Below, one piece after another: positions 11,351 to 22,160 of a stretch of DNA of 64,000 bases. The position numbers were made by a program, and so were the translations under genes. The stretch lies in contig OX155976.1 in the NCBI GenBank assembly GCA_944548615.1, positions 7,893,822 to 7,957,821 of the forward strand, given 5' to 3'. How positions within the stretch are numbered: position 1 is the first letter of the stretch; each line of letters starts with the position of its first letter. Below the pieces are notes generated by a model that was not told the origin of the DNA, made no database searches, and worked only from the letters and a program-made list of their open reading frames with translations. This DNA is from Micropterix aruncella (lineage: Eukaryota > Arthropoda > Insecta > Lepidoptera > Micropterigidae).

Positions 11351-14300
11351 CAAATGTACAAATATAGGCTCCCGTGTGCTCCTTCAGTATGCAAGTGTGG
11401 AAGTAGTCTTAATCTCTTCGTTTGACCATGTAGAAACATAATTTTGATGGTGGCACTCTCAAAAATGGTGCGTTTGGGCGCTGCGGGCCAAAAACAAAAT
11501 GGCCGCCATCAAAAACACGTTTTCCTATTTATATCAGTAACCGTTGAAGATACGAAAAAATGTTTTTTATAAAAAATGTAGCTACACAAATTATACATAG
11601 AAAAGGTCCTTACAACTTTCTTTGTATAACTAACCGTTGTCTCAAAAAAATTACTTTTGTAAAAAGAATAATCAAAAAATATAAATTTTAGGGTTTTGCA
11701 AGTGAATATTTATATGTACGTCATTGTTGTTGGCAGTTTTATTGGCTGCCGCAAGACCAAATTTGGCCATTATGTACACCCCGTTAAAATGCCGCAAGAC
11801 TTTGGCCACCCGAGTCGAGCCGCACACGGCATTCGTTTTCGAGGTCAGGCTAGGTTTTCAAACTAGCTTGCACGTATATGGATATGGTGCAAGTAATGAT
11901 GAATTTCATAAGAGCTGTAAGAACATCTGATTGGAAACTGTATTTAGCATCCCTCCACGAGTTTGTTAAATACTTCTTTACATTTAATAGACTTAACTAT
12001 GCTAGAATGATCACCTTATATCTTTCAGAGATGGAAAACTTGGAATCAACAGATCCAGAAATCTGGAAACAGTTTATGGAAGGTAATTGGGTAGTGAACA
12101 GAAGTAAAGTACCATTTTGTTCTCTAGGTGCGGATGAGGCTCTGGAACACCAAAATCGAAAACTAAAGGTACATGGAGGACTTGTGGGTATAACACTCAA
12201 TGAGAATGCTCGAAATCGATTCTTCCTTGCTAATTCGGAACTAACTAGTATTGCATGTGAAACTGAGAAAATGATTGGATTAAAAAGTACAGAACGAAGT
12301 CAACATCACGAAGTGTCAGTAAAACTCCAACAGCGCCAGAGCGATAATGTGCTTACACTAATGGAAGCATTTAAAAACTCAACAAATCCCTTCCAATATA
12401 AAAGTGATGACCTCATTCATATCCTCACTCAGCGAGTCTTTCCTCAAGAAGTAAAAGTGTCTTTAGACAGTGTTGCCGAAGTTGGTAAAGATCTCCATAA
12501 TATTTTCTTAGATCAACGAATTCGTTCAAACACAATTCCGTTCTGGGCTCCCATGAAAAAGAATGTCATAAAAACGTGTAAATCAGTAGCTAAGAAGATT
12601 AAAATTACCATCAAAGACAAAACCGTTGCCATAAAGACAGACTTATCTCTCATTTCAAGATTGTTGATAGCTTCCAGAAGCAGACCTGACATAGATTTGA
12701 GGCACAATTTAAGCAACTACGAGTTTTCAGCACTACCAAAGTCGTTGTTTGCAATTGACGGGAGTATGCACCATTGTCTGGCTAAGTACAAACTTACAGA
12801 TGCTCTAGAATCAATCCAAGAGAAACCTGCTGAAGAAAACGAAGATGATAATACGTCTACAGCTCATGATGTTCCAGTACATAATGACGAGCTACATGGA
12901 AAAGCTGTAATAGTAGATGGCATGGCACTTCTTCATACCTACCACAAACCTACAACAGTGAAGACATGTAATGACCTCGGTGTGAAATTCAGCCAATGGA
13001 TCGGACAAAAATTTAATAACTATAGTGAGGTACATATAGTTTTTGACTCGTACAAAGAAAACTCATTGAAGAAAGCGATGCGAGACATACGGCAAAAAGG
13101 CTCTGATCCAATCCAATACAAAGTCAGGCCAGAAACAAAAATTGAAAGCATACCAATGCACAAACTATTGGCCCATGATAAGACGAAAGACGAACTAACC
13201 GAGTTCCTTTCCAATCAAATACTCAAATTCGGTGAGACCAACAACAAGAAGTTCGTACTCAGTTGGACGGACAAGGCAGCGTCATCACATGGGGATGATG
13301 TATCCTGTCTTTCAAGCACGCAAGAGGAGGCCGACACAAAGATTATATTACATGCAGCTTATTTAGCACAGAAAGGAATTAAAACTACTTACGTGTTCTC
13401 CCCCTACTCACGTGTTCTCACGTGGTCCTTATTATAGCACTAAGGCGATATCCACAACTTTCTAAAGATTTTGCTTTCTATCTTGGACATGGTATGAAAA
13501 GGTTTGTTCAGATAGGGTCAATTTACAGAGCACTTGGACCTCTGAAAGCCTCTGCACTCCCTGGACTACATGCACTTTCAGGAGCTGATGTAACAGGGTC
13601 ATTTGCTGGCAAAGGAAAAATAAAGTGGTGGAAAGCTTTTAATTCAGCAAGTGATACGATGATAGAAGCTTTGGCTAAATTGGGGACAACACTGTTACTC
13701 ACTGAAGATGTGAGGGCTAACTTGGAAGCACTCATTTGTCAGCTATACATCCCCAAAACATCATTGCCAGACATAGGAGCAGTGCGATGGTTCTTGTTTA
13801 CTAAAAAACAACATCAAGATGAGAACCTTCCTCCAACACAATCAGCACTAAATCCAGCATTGCTACGGGCTCACCTTCAATGTTTTGAGTGGAATGAGGA
13901 CCTAATTCAGCATCCTAATAACCCGTCACCCTCAGATTTTGGATGGCAGAAAATAGATAGTGCATACGAGCCTGTTGCTTGTACCAACCCCTGTGCACCA
14001 AAGCTTATCTTGGAGCTTTGCCGCTGCTCATGCTCAAAAAGACGTTGCTGTCCTCCATGAACGTGTCAGTCAAATGGACTCCGGTGTACTGAAATGTGCA
14101 AGTGCGAAGGTGATCCTGACCATTGCGACAATACGGGAGAATGCGAGGAAGACAATGATGAAGATCTAGGTTTAAGTGAAATTGGCATTGACAGTGATAT
14201 TGATTGTATTTGAAAATTTAACAAATGTAATATTGTATTTCTTCAACAGTATTGTTATTACAAATTAGAGCTTTTCAAGAAATGTCTCTTTCCTCTTTCC

Positions 14301-14761
14301 AATTCCAACATAAAAAAAAAATATAAAAATGGTATATTTGTTAATTTATTAAAGTTTAATACAGTTATTATTGTAATAAATCAGGAAACATGTAAAAATT
14401 TTCAAAAACTTTAAATATGTGCTTGCAAAACCCTAAAACTTCGATTTTTTCATTTCTTTTTACAAAAGTATTTTTTTTGAGAAAACGGTTAGTTATACAA
14501 AGAAAGTTGTAAGGACCTTTTCTATGCACAATCTGTCAGGCTACATTTTTTATTCAACAACATTTTTCGTATCTTCAACGGTTACTGATATAAATAGGAA
14601 AACGTGTTTTTGATGGCGGCCATTTTGTTTTTGGCCCGCAGCGCCCAAACGCACCATTTTTGAGAGTGCCACCATCAAAATTATGTTTCTCCATGGTCAA
14701 ACGAAGAGATTAAGACTACTTCCACACTTGCATACTGAAGGAGCACACGGATGTACATTTG
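11351..14761 (+). mobile_element. DNA transposon with ~350-bp terminal inverted repeats (Academ-like)
   Basis: 11351-11705 and 14413-14761 are reverse complements over most of their length. They share GGAGCACACGG, AAATGGCCGCCATCAAAAAC and CTTGCAAAACCCTAAA, with a small deletion near the right terminus. Between them lies one degraded gene. No clear target duplication is visible at the CAAATG/CATTTG ends. Long inverted ends plus a gene with an XPG/PIN-like domain suggest the Academ superfamily from my recollection of its domain content; the assignment needs a profile search. Confidence 0.8.
11878..14213 (+). pseudogene. Transposase with C-terminal XPG/PIN-like nuclease domain, frameshifted
   Basis: Three frames join into one gene. 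Frame one (11878-13437, 519 codons) starts in a domain with RLNYARMITLYLSEMENL and FCSLGADEALEHQNRKLKV, a block shared by large transposase-like proteins in many animals. It then has a PIN/XPG-like start (AVIVDGMALLHTY) and an acidic block (QEEADTKIILHA). Frame two (13422-14060) continues through ALPGLHALSGADVTGSFAGK. Frame three runs to a Cys- and acid-rich tail ending at 14213. Breaks lie near 13405-13435 (a duplicated CACGTG word destroys the expected acidic site) and near 14060-14095. The N-terminal part of the usual family length is missing. Confidence 0.8.
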
Positions 14762-15637
14762 ATAGGCGACTATATCGCCAGCTTAGTACTTACATACCTA
14801 TGTGTAAAATAGAAGGTGTTGCGGGAAGAAAGATAAAATAACGGGCAGGCATGATGATGATAAACATCACAACAAATAGTGTGTCGTCATGCCTAAAATT
14901 CCGTGCACCTTCAAATTCCCCAACCTAAAAATATTATTTATGGCAGTAAGTGCACTTAGCACACAATATAGGTATACCCGGATTAGCTCCACTAAAAGCG
15001 GGAGCTAATGGATGTTAAACTAAAAGTGGAATATTTACAAGCAAACGCTAAAATTTCGAAATTACACGTCAACCCGAAAATAACCTTCGCTCGCGAACAA
15101 AGGAAAACGTCGGAAAAATCCCAGCACGTGCATGTAAAAAGGGTAATAAAAACTCACCCTAAACACACCGCCGGCAAAAGGATTAAGCAACCCGTCGCCG
15201 ATTGTAAAATCGACCCTCCCCGCCAGCCAGGTAGGTACAAAGAATGACTCATATTTTGGGAAGCGCCAGCTTGAATATTGGATCACTAGAAATCCACAAA
15301 ATTGCTGCCATGAAAATGTCTAAATGTTTAGAATAATTTAATTTAATTTTTAGACTAAGTCCGAGCCAAATCGGCCAATAAATGGTGAAAATATTTAAAT
15401 TCAACCTAAAATAGGACATAGCAATAGTATATGATTATTAAAATGTATATAATAATCATAAGTTAATATAAGTTAGAGTTTAAGGTCGTATGTACACTCT
15501 TAACTTAGTAAAATAGTATACAATATTATAGTACATTAGCTTTACGGAAACGACATATAACAACGCGTCGGTCGACGCCCGCGGGCGAGGCGGGGTGCAA
15601 CCCGCCCCACCACTGGGCCGGCCGCAGCGGTCATACC

Positions 15638-15644
15638 TATATAA
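15638..15644 (+). promoter_or_regulatory. TATA box of the 5' LTR
   Basis: TATATAA within CCTATATAAGGTCGG, lying after a GC-rich block and about 190 bp before the LTR polyadenylation signal. This order (TATA, then AATAAA) is that of U3-R in LTR elements. The same site is in the 3' LTR at about 21521. Confidence 0.7.
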
Positions 15645-15829
15645 GGTCGGTTACCCGCCGATATCGGGGCAGATCAAATAACAGTGCCATCGGGCAGATC
15701 ATGTAACAGTGCTTTGTCGGAGATCATATCGGAGATCATATTTAAAGTAGAACTATTAGTACGTGCTTTGAAGCAAAAACGCAATTACTGTAAATTCGTA
15801 AATAGTGCAATAGACTACATTTTATAGGA

Positions 15830-15835
15830 AATAAA
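15830..15835 (+). promoter_or_regulatory. Polyadenylation signal in the 5' LTR
   Basis: AATAAA in GGAAATAAAACTTTAATGG. Its functional counterpart would be the identical site in the 3' LTR near 21713. Confidence 0.6.
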
Positions 15836-16099
15836 ACTTTAATGGCTTAGAAGCTTTTTAAAACGTAAAAATTATTATTATCTTTTTTATTAACAATACA
15901 AACCTCGAGTGCATATCCTGGAAATACTACCTACAGCGGATTAAACACGACCCGAGCGACGTTAAAAACGAGGACTTCGACAACGCCGCACGACGTCACC
16001 TTTAGCCTTACAACCTGAAGGGTTGAGTCTGTATGTAGGCCACGCGTGGGAAGGCCCCACATCTTGGAAGCCCACACACCTTGGAAAGACGCCACATCT

Positions 16100-16117
16100 T
16101 GGTCCTTCGAGACGGGA
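16100..16117 (+). promoter_or_regulatory. Primer binding site
   Basis: TGGTCCTTCGAGACGGGA begins three bases after the 5' LTR end. The leading TGG would pair with the CCA end of a tRNA and the rest with its acceptor/T-arm. I do not assign the tRNA. Confidence 0.7.
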
Positions 16118-16216
16118 TAGGAAATCAGGACCTTAAGCAGAAAGCAGGTCCATCGAGGTAAAAAATAATAAAAAATATTTTTTTTAATTTTTACAAAAAG
16201 TTGAAAAATCTCCGAG

Positions 16217-19200
16217 ATGTCGACGCCGCGTCAAACGAGCGCGGAACGGACAGAGAGCGCTAGAAGAAGCGCAAGGATTGCGGACAAAGCACGCGACAAA
16301 AGCCAGATCGACGCTCACAGGCAAGAACTACGAGCCGATCAACAAGATGCCGCAAGATCTGCAATCAAGACGACGACCGCTGAGAGACCAGCCAGCAGAG
16401 CACAGTCGACCAGCAGCAGGGCGCCGTCAATGACTAGTCATCGATCGTCCAGATCAGCAACCACCACCATCAGGAGGCGACAATTGGAGGCGGAGATAGA
16501 AGCCGCCCAGGAAAAATCCGCAGCCAACACCGCAGCCGCAGCAGCGAAAGCCGCCCAGGAAAAAGCCGCAGCCGACGCCGCAGCCGCAGCCGCAGCCGCA
16601 GCCGCAGCCGCCGCCCAAGCGGAATCCGCCGCCAAACACGCAGCCGAGACTCATCGAATCGAATCGGAACGGATCGACCGACAACTCGAACTGCGGAAAC
16701 TCCTGATAGAAGCAGAGGTCGAGGAAGAGTTATATATGGACGACGACGACCAAATGAGCCGAGCCGACAGCCGAGCGGAACGACAGAGCCGCCGACTAAC
16801 GACCGGACGTACAGAGGAATGGGTGAACGAGCGGGAATTAAGGGACGACGACGCCGCAGAAAAAACAGCGAGCGACGCCGCATTCCAACGAGCCGTCGCG
16901 AGCGCCGTCACGCAAGCGATCGCCGCCACCGCCGCCGCCGCCAACTCCCATCCAAGAGCCTCCTCCTACGAGCGGCAGTTAAGAGACGACGACGCCACGG
17001 ACAAAAAGGCAAGCGACGCCGCGTTACAACGAGCCGTCGCGAGCGCTGTCACGAAAGCGATCGCCGATAACGCCGCAGCCGCCACCGCCAATCGACCGAG
17101 TGACACCGCCCGAGCGAGCAATTACGCCCGACCGAGCGGCGACGTCCCGACGATGAAGAAAGAGGAAGAATGCAGCCCGCCCGACGTCTACATGATGCAG
17201 ACCCGAGCGAAGATGCTACGCAGCCTTCCCCAGTTCGACGGCAGCATGCAGGAGTGGCCAATATACGCCGCACTATTCGACCAGGGGTCGACAATGTGCG
17301 GATTCACCAACGCGGACAATCTGCTACGACTACAACAAAGCCTGCGAGGACCCGCGCGCGAGGCAGTACGCGCGATGTTACTGGATCCCGGCAATGTCCC
17401 GGAGATCCGGAGAGCGCTGGAACGCCGTTTTGGCAGACCCGGCGCTCGCATCGACGCGCTCATGCAGGAAGCACGCAGTACGCAGCAAATATTGGTGAGT
17501 GATTCGATATTTAAGTTGGTTGAGTACGGCACTACCGTTTGTAATGTCGTACATGCTTTAAAAAATATGGGTCATTCTGCGTATCTCACAAATCCACCGC
17601 TGCTAAAGGAATTAGTGATGAAGTTGCCACAACATTTGCGGTTGCAGTGGTACTCCGCCGGCCATGGACCGCATCCTACTCTTTTAGATTACGGAAACTG
17701 GTTAGAGACAATAATAGACGCCGCCTCTCAAGAAGATCCCGTAAAAGATTATTCAAAAAATAAGTATAAAAACAATCGATCCGAGATGCCGAGCAAAAAA
17801 AGAGTTTTTGCTACAGACACTCAGGAGTCAACAGACGCCTGCCTAAAGTGCGGGCGAAACAATCATTTAACCCCTAAATGCCGCGAAATAGGAAAAATGA
17901 CAATAAATCAACGTTGGACATGGGTTAAGGAAAAACGCTTATGCACACGGTGTTTTAGAAAAGACCACCGCCAAGCGCAATGTAGCGTAAAAGAGCCGTG
18001 TGGGATAGAAGGTTGTAAGTGGCCTCACCACAAATTATTACATAAAAATAATGCCGCGATAAAAAATCAGCCCTCAAACGACGACCAAAATACCCCTAAT
18101 ACAGTAACTAATACGTGGGACGGATCAGAAAAAATGATTCTAAGGGTAGCGCCCGTGGAACTACGGGGGCCGAAAGGCGTTATAAAAGCACTAATGTTAT
18201 GCGATGAAGGATCTTCAATGACATTAATAGATCAGAGCATAACGGATAAAATAGGAGTACACGGGGAAATTAGCCCCTTAAATTTAGTAGGCGCCTCGGG
18301 CATGTCAGTTGCGAACGCGACAACGCAGCGAATAGACTGTAAGATCCGACCGCTGAAAGGTAAAAAATATTATGATTTGCGTAACGCCAGGACCATAAAA
18401 CAGCTGGATTTACCAGCACAAAAATTCTGTGCTAAATCCATGCTAAATAAATGGCCTCATTTAGCCGACATACCGTTTTGCGACTTTGAAGGAGCACCGC
18501 AAATTCTAATAGGAATAGATCATTATGACTTAATCATTCCCAGAACGATAAAAGCCGGTCCCCCGAACGCTCCGATAGCGACCTATTGCCGACTTGGGTG
18601 GACATTAGGGGGAGGGGGGGGCGGTGATTTGGCTACTTGCCGCGCCGTAAACCACTTACGGAATGCGGGCTCAAACCAAAGGATGGACGACATCATCCGG
18701 TCATATTTCGAAGTAGAAGAAATAGGAATGCACATACGCGCCCATAAGGCCGTTACAAACGCGCGGGCCGAGACGCTTCTTCACGAGACAACGAAGCTAG
18801 AAGGCAATCGTTGGAGTACCGGACTGCTTTGGAAAAGCGACAAGGTGACGATGCCAGCCAGTCACGAGATGGCTAAAAAACGGTTGAAATCCATAGAAAA
18901 CAAACTACTCAAAAATCAGCCGTTGGCCACTCAATATTGCGACACAATAAAGGATTTCCTGAAAAAAGGGTATGCCCATAAATTAAGTCCAGAGGAATTA
19001 CGCACCCCTGGAAATCGTATTTGGTATCTCCCACACTTCCCGGTTGAAAATCCAAATAAACCAGGAAAAATGCGACTCGTTTTTGACTGCGCCGCGAAAG
19101 CCGGGGGAACAAGCCTAAACGACCAACTATTATCAGGACCCGATTTATTAAATTCTCTGATTGGAATCCTATTCAAATTCCGACAAGGACGTTACGGATT

Positions 19201-20596
19201 CGCGGGCGACATAAAGGAGATGTTTTTACAAATTCATTTATCAGAAAAAGACACCCAAAGTCAACGTTTCCTATGGCGCGACCTAAAACAAGAAGAGGAA
19301 CCATCCGAGTACTCCATGGATGTAGTCCTTTTCGGGTCTACCTCATCTCCGTGCTCCGCACTCTTTGTAAAAAATACAAACGCGGAGAGATTCAGGAAAA
19401 AATATCCCGAAGCGGTCGACGCCATAGTGAACAAACACTATATGGACGATTATCTAGATTCAACGGATACTGTAGAAACCGCCCAAAAAATGATCGCGAC
19501 CGTTACGAAAATTCACCAGGAAGGTGGCTTTAACATCGTAAACTGGACGAGTAACGATCCAAAAATATTAGAGCAGGTACCACATAATATACGTTCACAA
19601 ACAAAAATAAAATTGGCCGGTACCGACGAGGCGAGTGAGAGGATTCTCGGACTTATATGGGAACCTCATCGCGACACCTTTTCATTCGACACTGACCTCA
19701 AGAAAATTAATCCCGACTTACTGAGTGGTCGCAAAACCCCGACGAAGCGACAAACGTTATCGGTGATAATGAGCACCTTTGATCCGCTCGGGATTTTGGG
19801 CCCACTAACAGTAAAGGCGAAAATCTTACTCCAAACCATATGGTTGGATAAGACGGACTGGGACGAAGTTATTAGCGACGGTGCCAGTCAAAAGTGGCAA
19901 GTCTGGTTGGCCGAGTTGCGAAAAATAAAATTCGTAACTATAAACCGTAGCTACCAGCACACAGGAAAACTGGCCCGTGACGTACAATTGCATGTTTTTG
20001 CGGACGCGAGCGAAAGAGCATATGCAGCGGTAGCGTATTTACGTTACGAAAATGAAAACGGCACCGCGAGCACGGCCTTTATAGCCGGCAAAAACAAAGT
20101 AGCGCCGCTGAAACCCATGTCGCTACCGAGACTAGAGCTGCAAGCCGCTACAATGGCCAGCAAATTAGCTGAGCTGATAAAATCGCAGCACACCTGGGAA
20201 TTTTCCTCCACAACGTTATGGTCAGATAGCAAGACCGTACTATCGTGGATAAGACGTGACCCACGTGAATTTAACGTGTTTGTAGCTCACCGACTTGGCG
20301 AAATTGACCAGGTTACCACACCATGCCAATGGCGTTGGGTACCCACAAAATTGAATCCCGCGGATAACGCAACTCGGGACACGGCAACTAAAATGGGTGA
20401 AGACCAAAAAAAAAAAATGGCACGACGCGGTAAAACCCGTCCAGATAGGAGACATAGTCATCCTTGTGGACGCGGACCTACCCAGAAATACTTGGCTCCG
20501 AGGGCGAATAGAGCAAGTACATACCGCTCCCGACAGGCAAGTACGTTCAGTAACGATCTGCTGTCGCGGAAAATCATACAAAAGACCAGTACATAA
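16217..20596 (+). CDS. BEL/Pao Gag-Pol polyprotein, truncated after RNase H
   Basis: 1459 codons. An N-terminal Arg/Ala-rich region includes an Ala run near residues 110-140 and a ~46-residue tandem duplication around 210-300 (RDDDA...SDAA.QRAVASAVT). The Gag core starts near 330 (LPQFDGSMQEWPIYAALF). Two CCHC zinc knuckles follow near 543 and 576 (CLKCGRNNHLTPKC, CTRCFRKDHRQAQC). The aspartic protease is near 661 (LCDEGSSMTLID). The reverse transcriptase carries YMDDYLDS near 1075. RNase H runs near 1258-1385 (HVFADAS, LWSDSKTVLSW). The frame then leaves the integrase-derived sequence at an A-run near 20406 and ends out of frame. Confidence 0.95.
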   Translation: MSTPRQTSAERTESARRSARIADKARDKSQIDAHRQELRADQQDAARSAIKTTTAERPASRAQSTSSRAPSMTSHRSSRSATTTIRRRQLEAEIEAAQEKSAANTAAAAAKAAQEKAAADAAAAAAAAAAAAAQAESAAKHAAETHRIESERIDRQLELRKLLIEAEVEEELYMDDDDQMSRADSRAERQSRRLTTGRTEEWVNERELRDDDAAEKTASDAAFQRAVASAVTQAIAATAAAANSHPRASSYERQLRDDDATDKKASDAALQRAVASAVTKAIADNAAAATANRPSDTARASNYARPSGDVPTMKKEEECSPPDVYMMQTRAKMLRSLPQFDGSMQEWPIYAALFDQGSTMCGFTNADNLLRLQQSLRGPAREAVRAMLLDPGNVPEIRRALERRFGRPGARIDALMQEARSTQQILVSDSIFKLVEYGTTVCNVVHALKNMGHSAYLTNPPLLKELVMKLPQHLRLQWYSAGHGPHPTLLDYGNWLETIIDAASQEDPVKDYSKNKYKNNRSEMPSKKRVFATDTQESTDACLKCGRNNHLTPKCREIGKMTINQRWTWVKEKRLCTRCFRKDHRQAQCSVKEPCGIEGCKWPHHKLLHKNNAAIKNQPSNDDQNTPNTVTNTWDGSEKMILRVAPVELRGPKGVIKALMLCDEGSSMTLIDQSITDKIGVHGEISPLNLVGASGMSVANATTQRIDCKIRPLKGKKYYDLRNARTIKQLDLPAQKFCAKSMLNKWPHLADIPFCDFEGAPQILIGIDHYDLIIPRTIKAGPPNAPIATYCRLGWTLGGGGGGDLATCRAVNHLRNAGSNQRMDDIIRSYFEVEEIGMHIRAHKAVTNARAETLLHETTKLEGNRWSTGLLWKSDKVTMPASHEMAKKRLKSIENKLLKNQPLATQYCDTIKDFLKKGYAHKLSPEELRTPGNRIWYLPHFPVENPNKPGKMRLVFDCAAKAGGTSLNDQLLSGPDLLNSLIGILFKFRQGRYGFAGDIKEMFLQIHLSEKDTQSQRFLWRDLKQEEEPSEYSMDVVLFGSTSSPCSALFVKNTNAERFRKKYPEAVDAIVNKHYMDDYLDSTDTVETAQKMIATVTKIHQEGGFNIVNWTSNDPKILEQVPHNIRSQTKIKLAGTDEASERILGLIWEPHRDTFSFDTDLKKINPDLLSGRKTPTKRQTLSVIMSTFDPLGILGPLTVKAKILLQTIWLDKTDWDEVISDGASQKWQVWLAELRKIKFVTINRSYQHTGKLARDVQLHVFADASERAYAAVAYLRYENENGTASTAFIAGKNKVAPLKPMSLPRLELQAATMASKLAELIKSQHTWEFSSTTLWSDSKTVLSWIRRDPREFNVFVAHRLGEIDQVTTPCQWRWVPTKLNPADNATRDTATKMGEDQKKKMARRGKTRPDRRHSHPCGRGPTQKYLAPRANRASTYRSRQASTFSNDLLSRKIIQKTST

Positions 20597-20669
20597 AGTG
20601 GCAGTTATCTATTCTCCCCACCAAGAGGAAGTGAGAACAACAATTTCACCTCCCGAAGAAGAGGAGTGA
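20397..20669 (+). pseudogene. Residual integrase C-terminal domain, out of frame
   Basis: A frame overlapping the end of gag-pol encodes KPVQIGDIVILVDADLPRN and ends PPEEEE before the polypurine tract. This is the C-terminal domain that follows the integrase core in BEL elements. The junction is at about 20393-20417, beside a run of twelve A. The zinc-binding and catalytic core that should lie between RNase H and this domain are missing, presumably 2 kb or more. Confidence 0.85.
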
Positions 20670-20688
20670 AGAGAAACACTTGTCTCAC

Positions 20689-20699
20689 GGAGAGGGGCA
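20689..20699 (+). promoter_or_regulatory. Polypurine tract
   Basis: GGAGAGGGGCA directly before the 3' LTR TG, the expected plus-strand primer site of an LTR retrotransposon. Confidence 0.75.
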
Positions 20700-21979
20700 T
20701 GTTGCGGGAAGAAAGATAAAATAACGGGCAGGCATGATGATGATAAACATCACAACAAATAGTGTGTCGTCATGCCTAAAATTCCGTGCACCTTCAAATT
20801 CCCCAACCTAAAAATATTATTTATGGCAGTAAGTGCACTTAGCACACAATATAGGTATACCCGGATTAGCTCCACTAAAAGCGGGAGCTAATGGATGTTA
20901 AACTAAAAGTGGAATATTTACAAGCAAACGCTAAAATTTCGAAATTACACGTCAACCCGAAAATAACCTTCGCTCGCGAACAAAGGAAAACGTCGGAAAA
21001 ATCCCAGCATGTGCATGTAAAAAGGGTAATAAAAACTCACCCTAAACACACCGCCGGCAAAAGGATTAAGCAACCCGTCGCCGATTGTAAAATCGACCCT
21101 CCCCGCCAGCCAGGTAGGTACAAAGAATGACTCATATTTTGGGAAGCGCCAGCTTGAATATTGGATCACTAGAAATCCACAAAATTGCTGCCATGAAAAT
21201 GTCTAAATGTTTAGAATAATTTAATTTAATTTTTAGACTAAGTCCGAGCCAAATCGGCCAATAAATGGTGAAAATATTTAAATTCAACCTAAAATAGGAC
21301 ATAGCAATAGTATATGATTATTAAAATGTATATAATAATCATAAGTTAATATAAGTTAGAGTTTAAGGTCGTATGTACACTCTTAACTTAGTAAAATAGT
21401 ATACAATATTATAGTACATTAGCTTTACGGAAACGACATATAACAACGCGTCGGTCGACGCCCGCGGGCGAGGCGGGGTGCAACCCGCCCCACCACTGGG
21501 CCGGCCGCAGCGGTCATACCTATATAAGGTCGGTTACCCGCCGATATCGGGGCAGATCAAATAACAGTGCCATCGGGCAGATCATGTAACAGTGCTTTGT
21601 CGGAGATCATATCGGAGATCATATTTAAAGTAGAACTATTAGTACGTGCTTTGAAGCAAAAACGCAATTACTGTAAATTCGTAAATAGTGCAATAGACTA
21701 CATTTTATAGGAAATAAAACTTTAATGGCTTAGAAGCTTTTTAAAACGTAAAAATTATTATTATCTTTTTTATTAACAATACAAACCTCGAGTGCATATC
21801 CTGGAAATACTACCTACAGCGGATTAAACACGACCCGAGCGACGTTAAAAACGAGGACTTCGACAACGCCGCACGACGTCACCTTTAGCCTTACAACCTG
21901 AAGGGTTGAGTCTGTATGTAGGCCACGCGTGGGAAGGCCCCACATCTTGGAAGCCCCCACACCTTGGAAAGACACCACA
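20700..21979 (+). repeat. 3' LTR of the BEL/Pao element
   Basis: 1280 bp, the same length as the 5' LTR and nearly identical, including the TATA box, AATAAA and the 79-codon open frame. It is followed by the GAAGG duplication. Confidence 0.95.
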
Positions 21980-22050
21980 GAAGGCAATTTGAGAACGATT
22001 TACAAAAACTCTAATAATATTCCTCACGTTATCACTAGCGTATGCCCAGG

Positions 22051-22160
22051 GAGCTAATGGGCCCTGTTGCAGGTTGGCCACTAAGATCCATGTGTTCAGG
22101 GTCGGTCATACTCACGGGTCAACACCCATCCGGTGGTCTCCATGTAGAAGTGGGAGCCAG
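22051..22160 (-). mobile_element. Family A repeat, 3'-end fragment
   Basis: Contains only the terminal ~110 bp of the family (GGGAGCTAATGGGCCC to the GGGTCAACACCCATCCGG region), directly followed by a complete copy in the same orientation. The two heads form a direct repeat of about 110 bp. Confidence 0.8.

Larger units (their letters stand above)
14817..16096 (+). repeat. 5' LTR of the BEL/Pao element
   Basis: 1280 bp from TGTTGCGGG to CCACA. It contains a TATA box at 15638-15644, a polyadenylation signal at about 15830-15835, and an unexplained 79-codon open frame (15008-15247) rich in Lys, present identically in the 3' LTR. Such a frame in an LTR may simply be chance. Confidence 0.95.
14817..21979 (+). 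mobile_element. BEL/Pao LTR retrotransposon, integrase-deleted
   Basis: Two 1280-bp LTRs (TGTTGCGGG...CCACA) flank one long gag-pol frame. GAAGG occurs immediately before (14812-14816) and after (21980-21984), a 5-bp target duplication. By eye the LTRs differ at only three positions (near 15126/21009, 16075/21958 and 16091/21974), so the insertion is recent. The reverse transcriptase and RNase H are intact but the integrase core is gone, so the copy should depend on proteins supplied by another element. It lies 55 bp beyond the Academ-like element. Confidence 0.95.

Noticed and set aside
15008..15247. 79-codon Lys-rich frame in both BEL LTRs as an accessory gene
   Set aside because: Its presence in both LTRs follows from LTR identity; no domain, and position upstream of the TATA box makes expression from this promoter unlikely.
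16438..17532. Long minus-strand and alternative-frame open frames over the BEL Gag
   Set aside because: Shadows of the GC-rich, Ala/Arg-coding gag sequence on the other frames.
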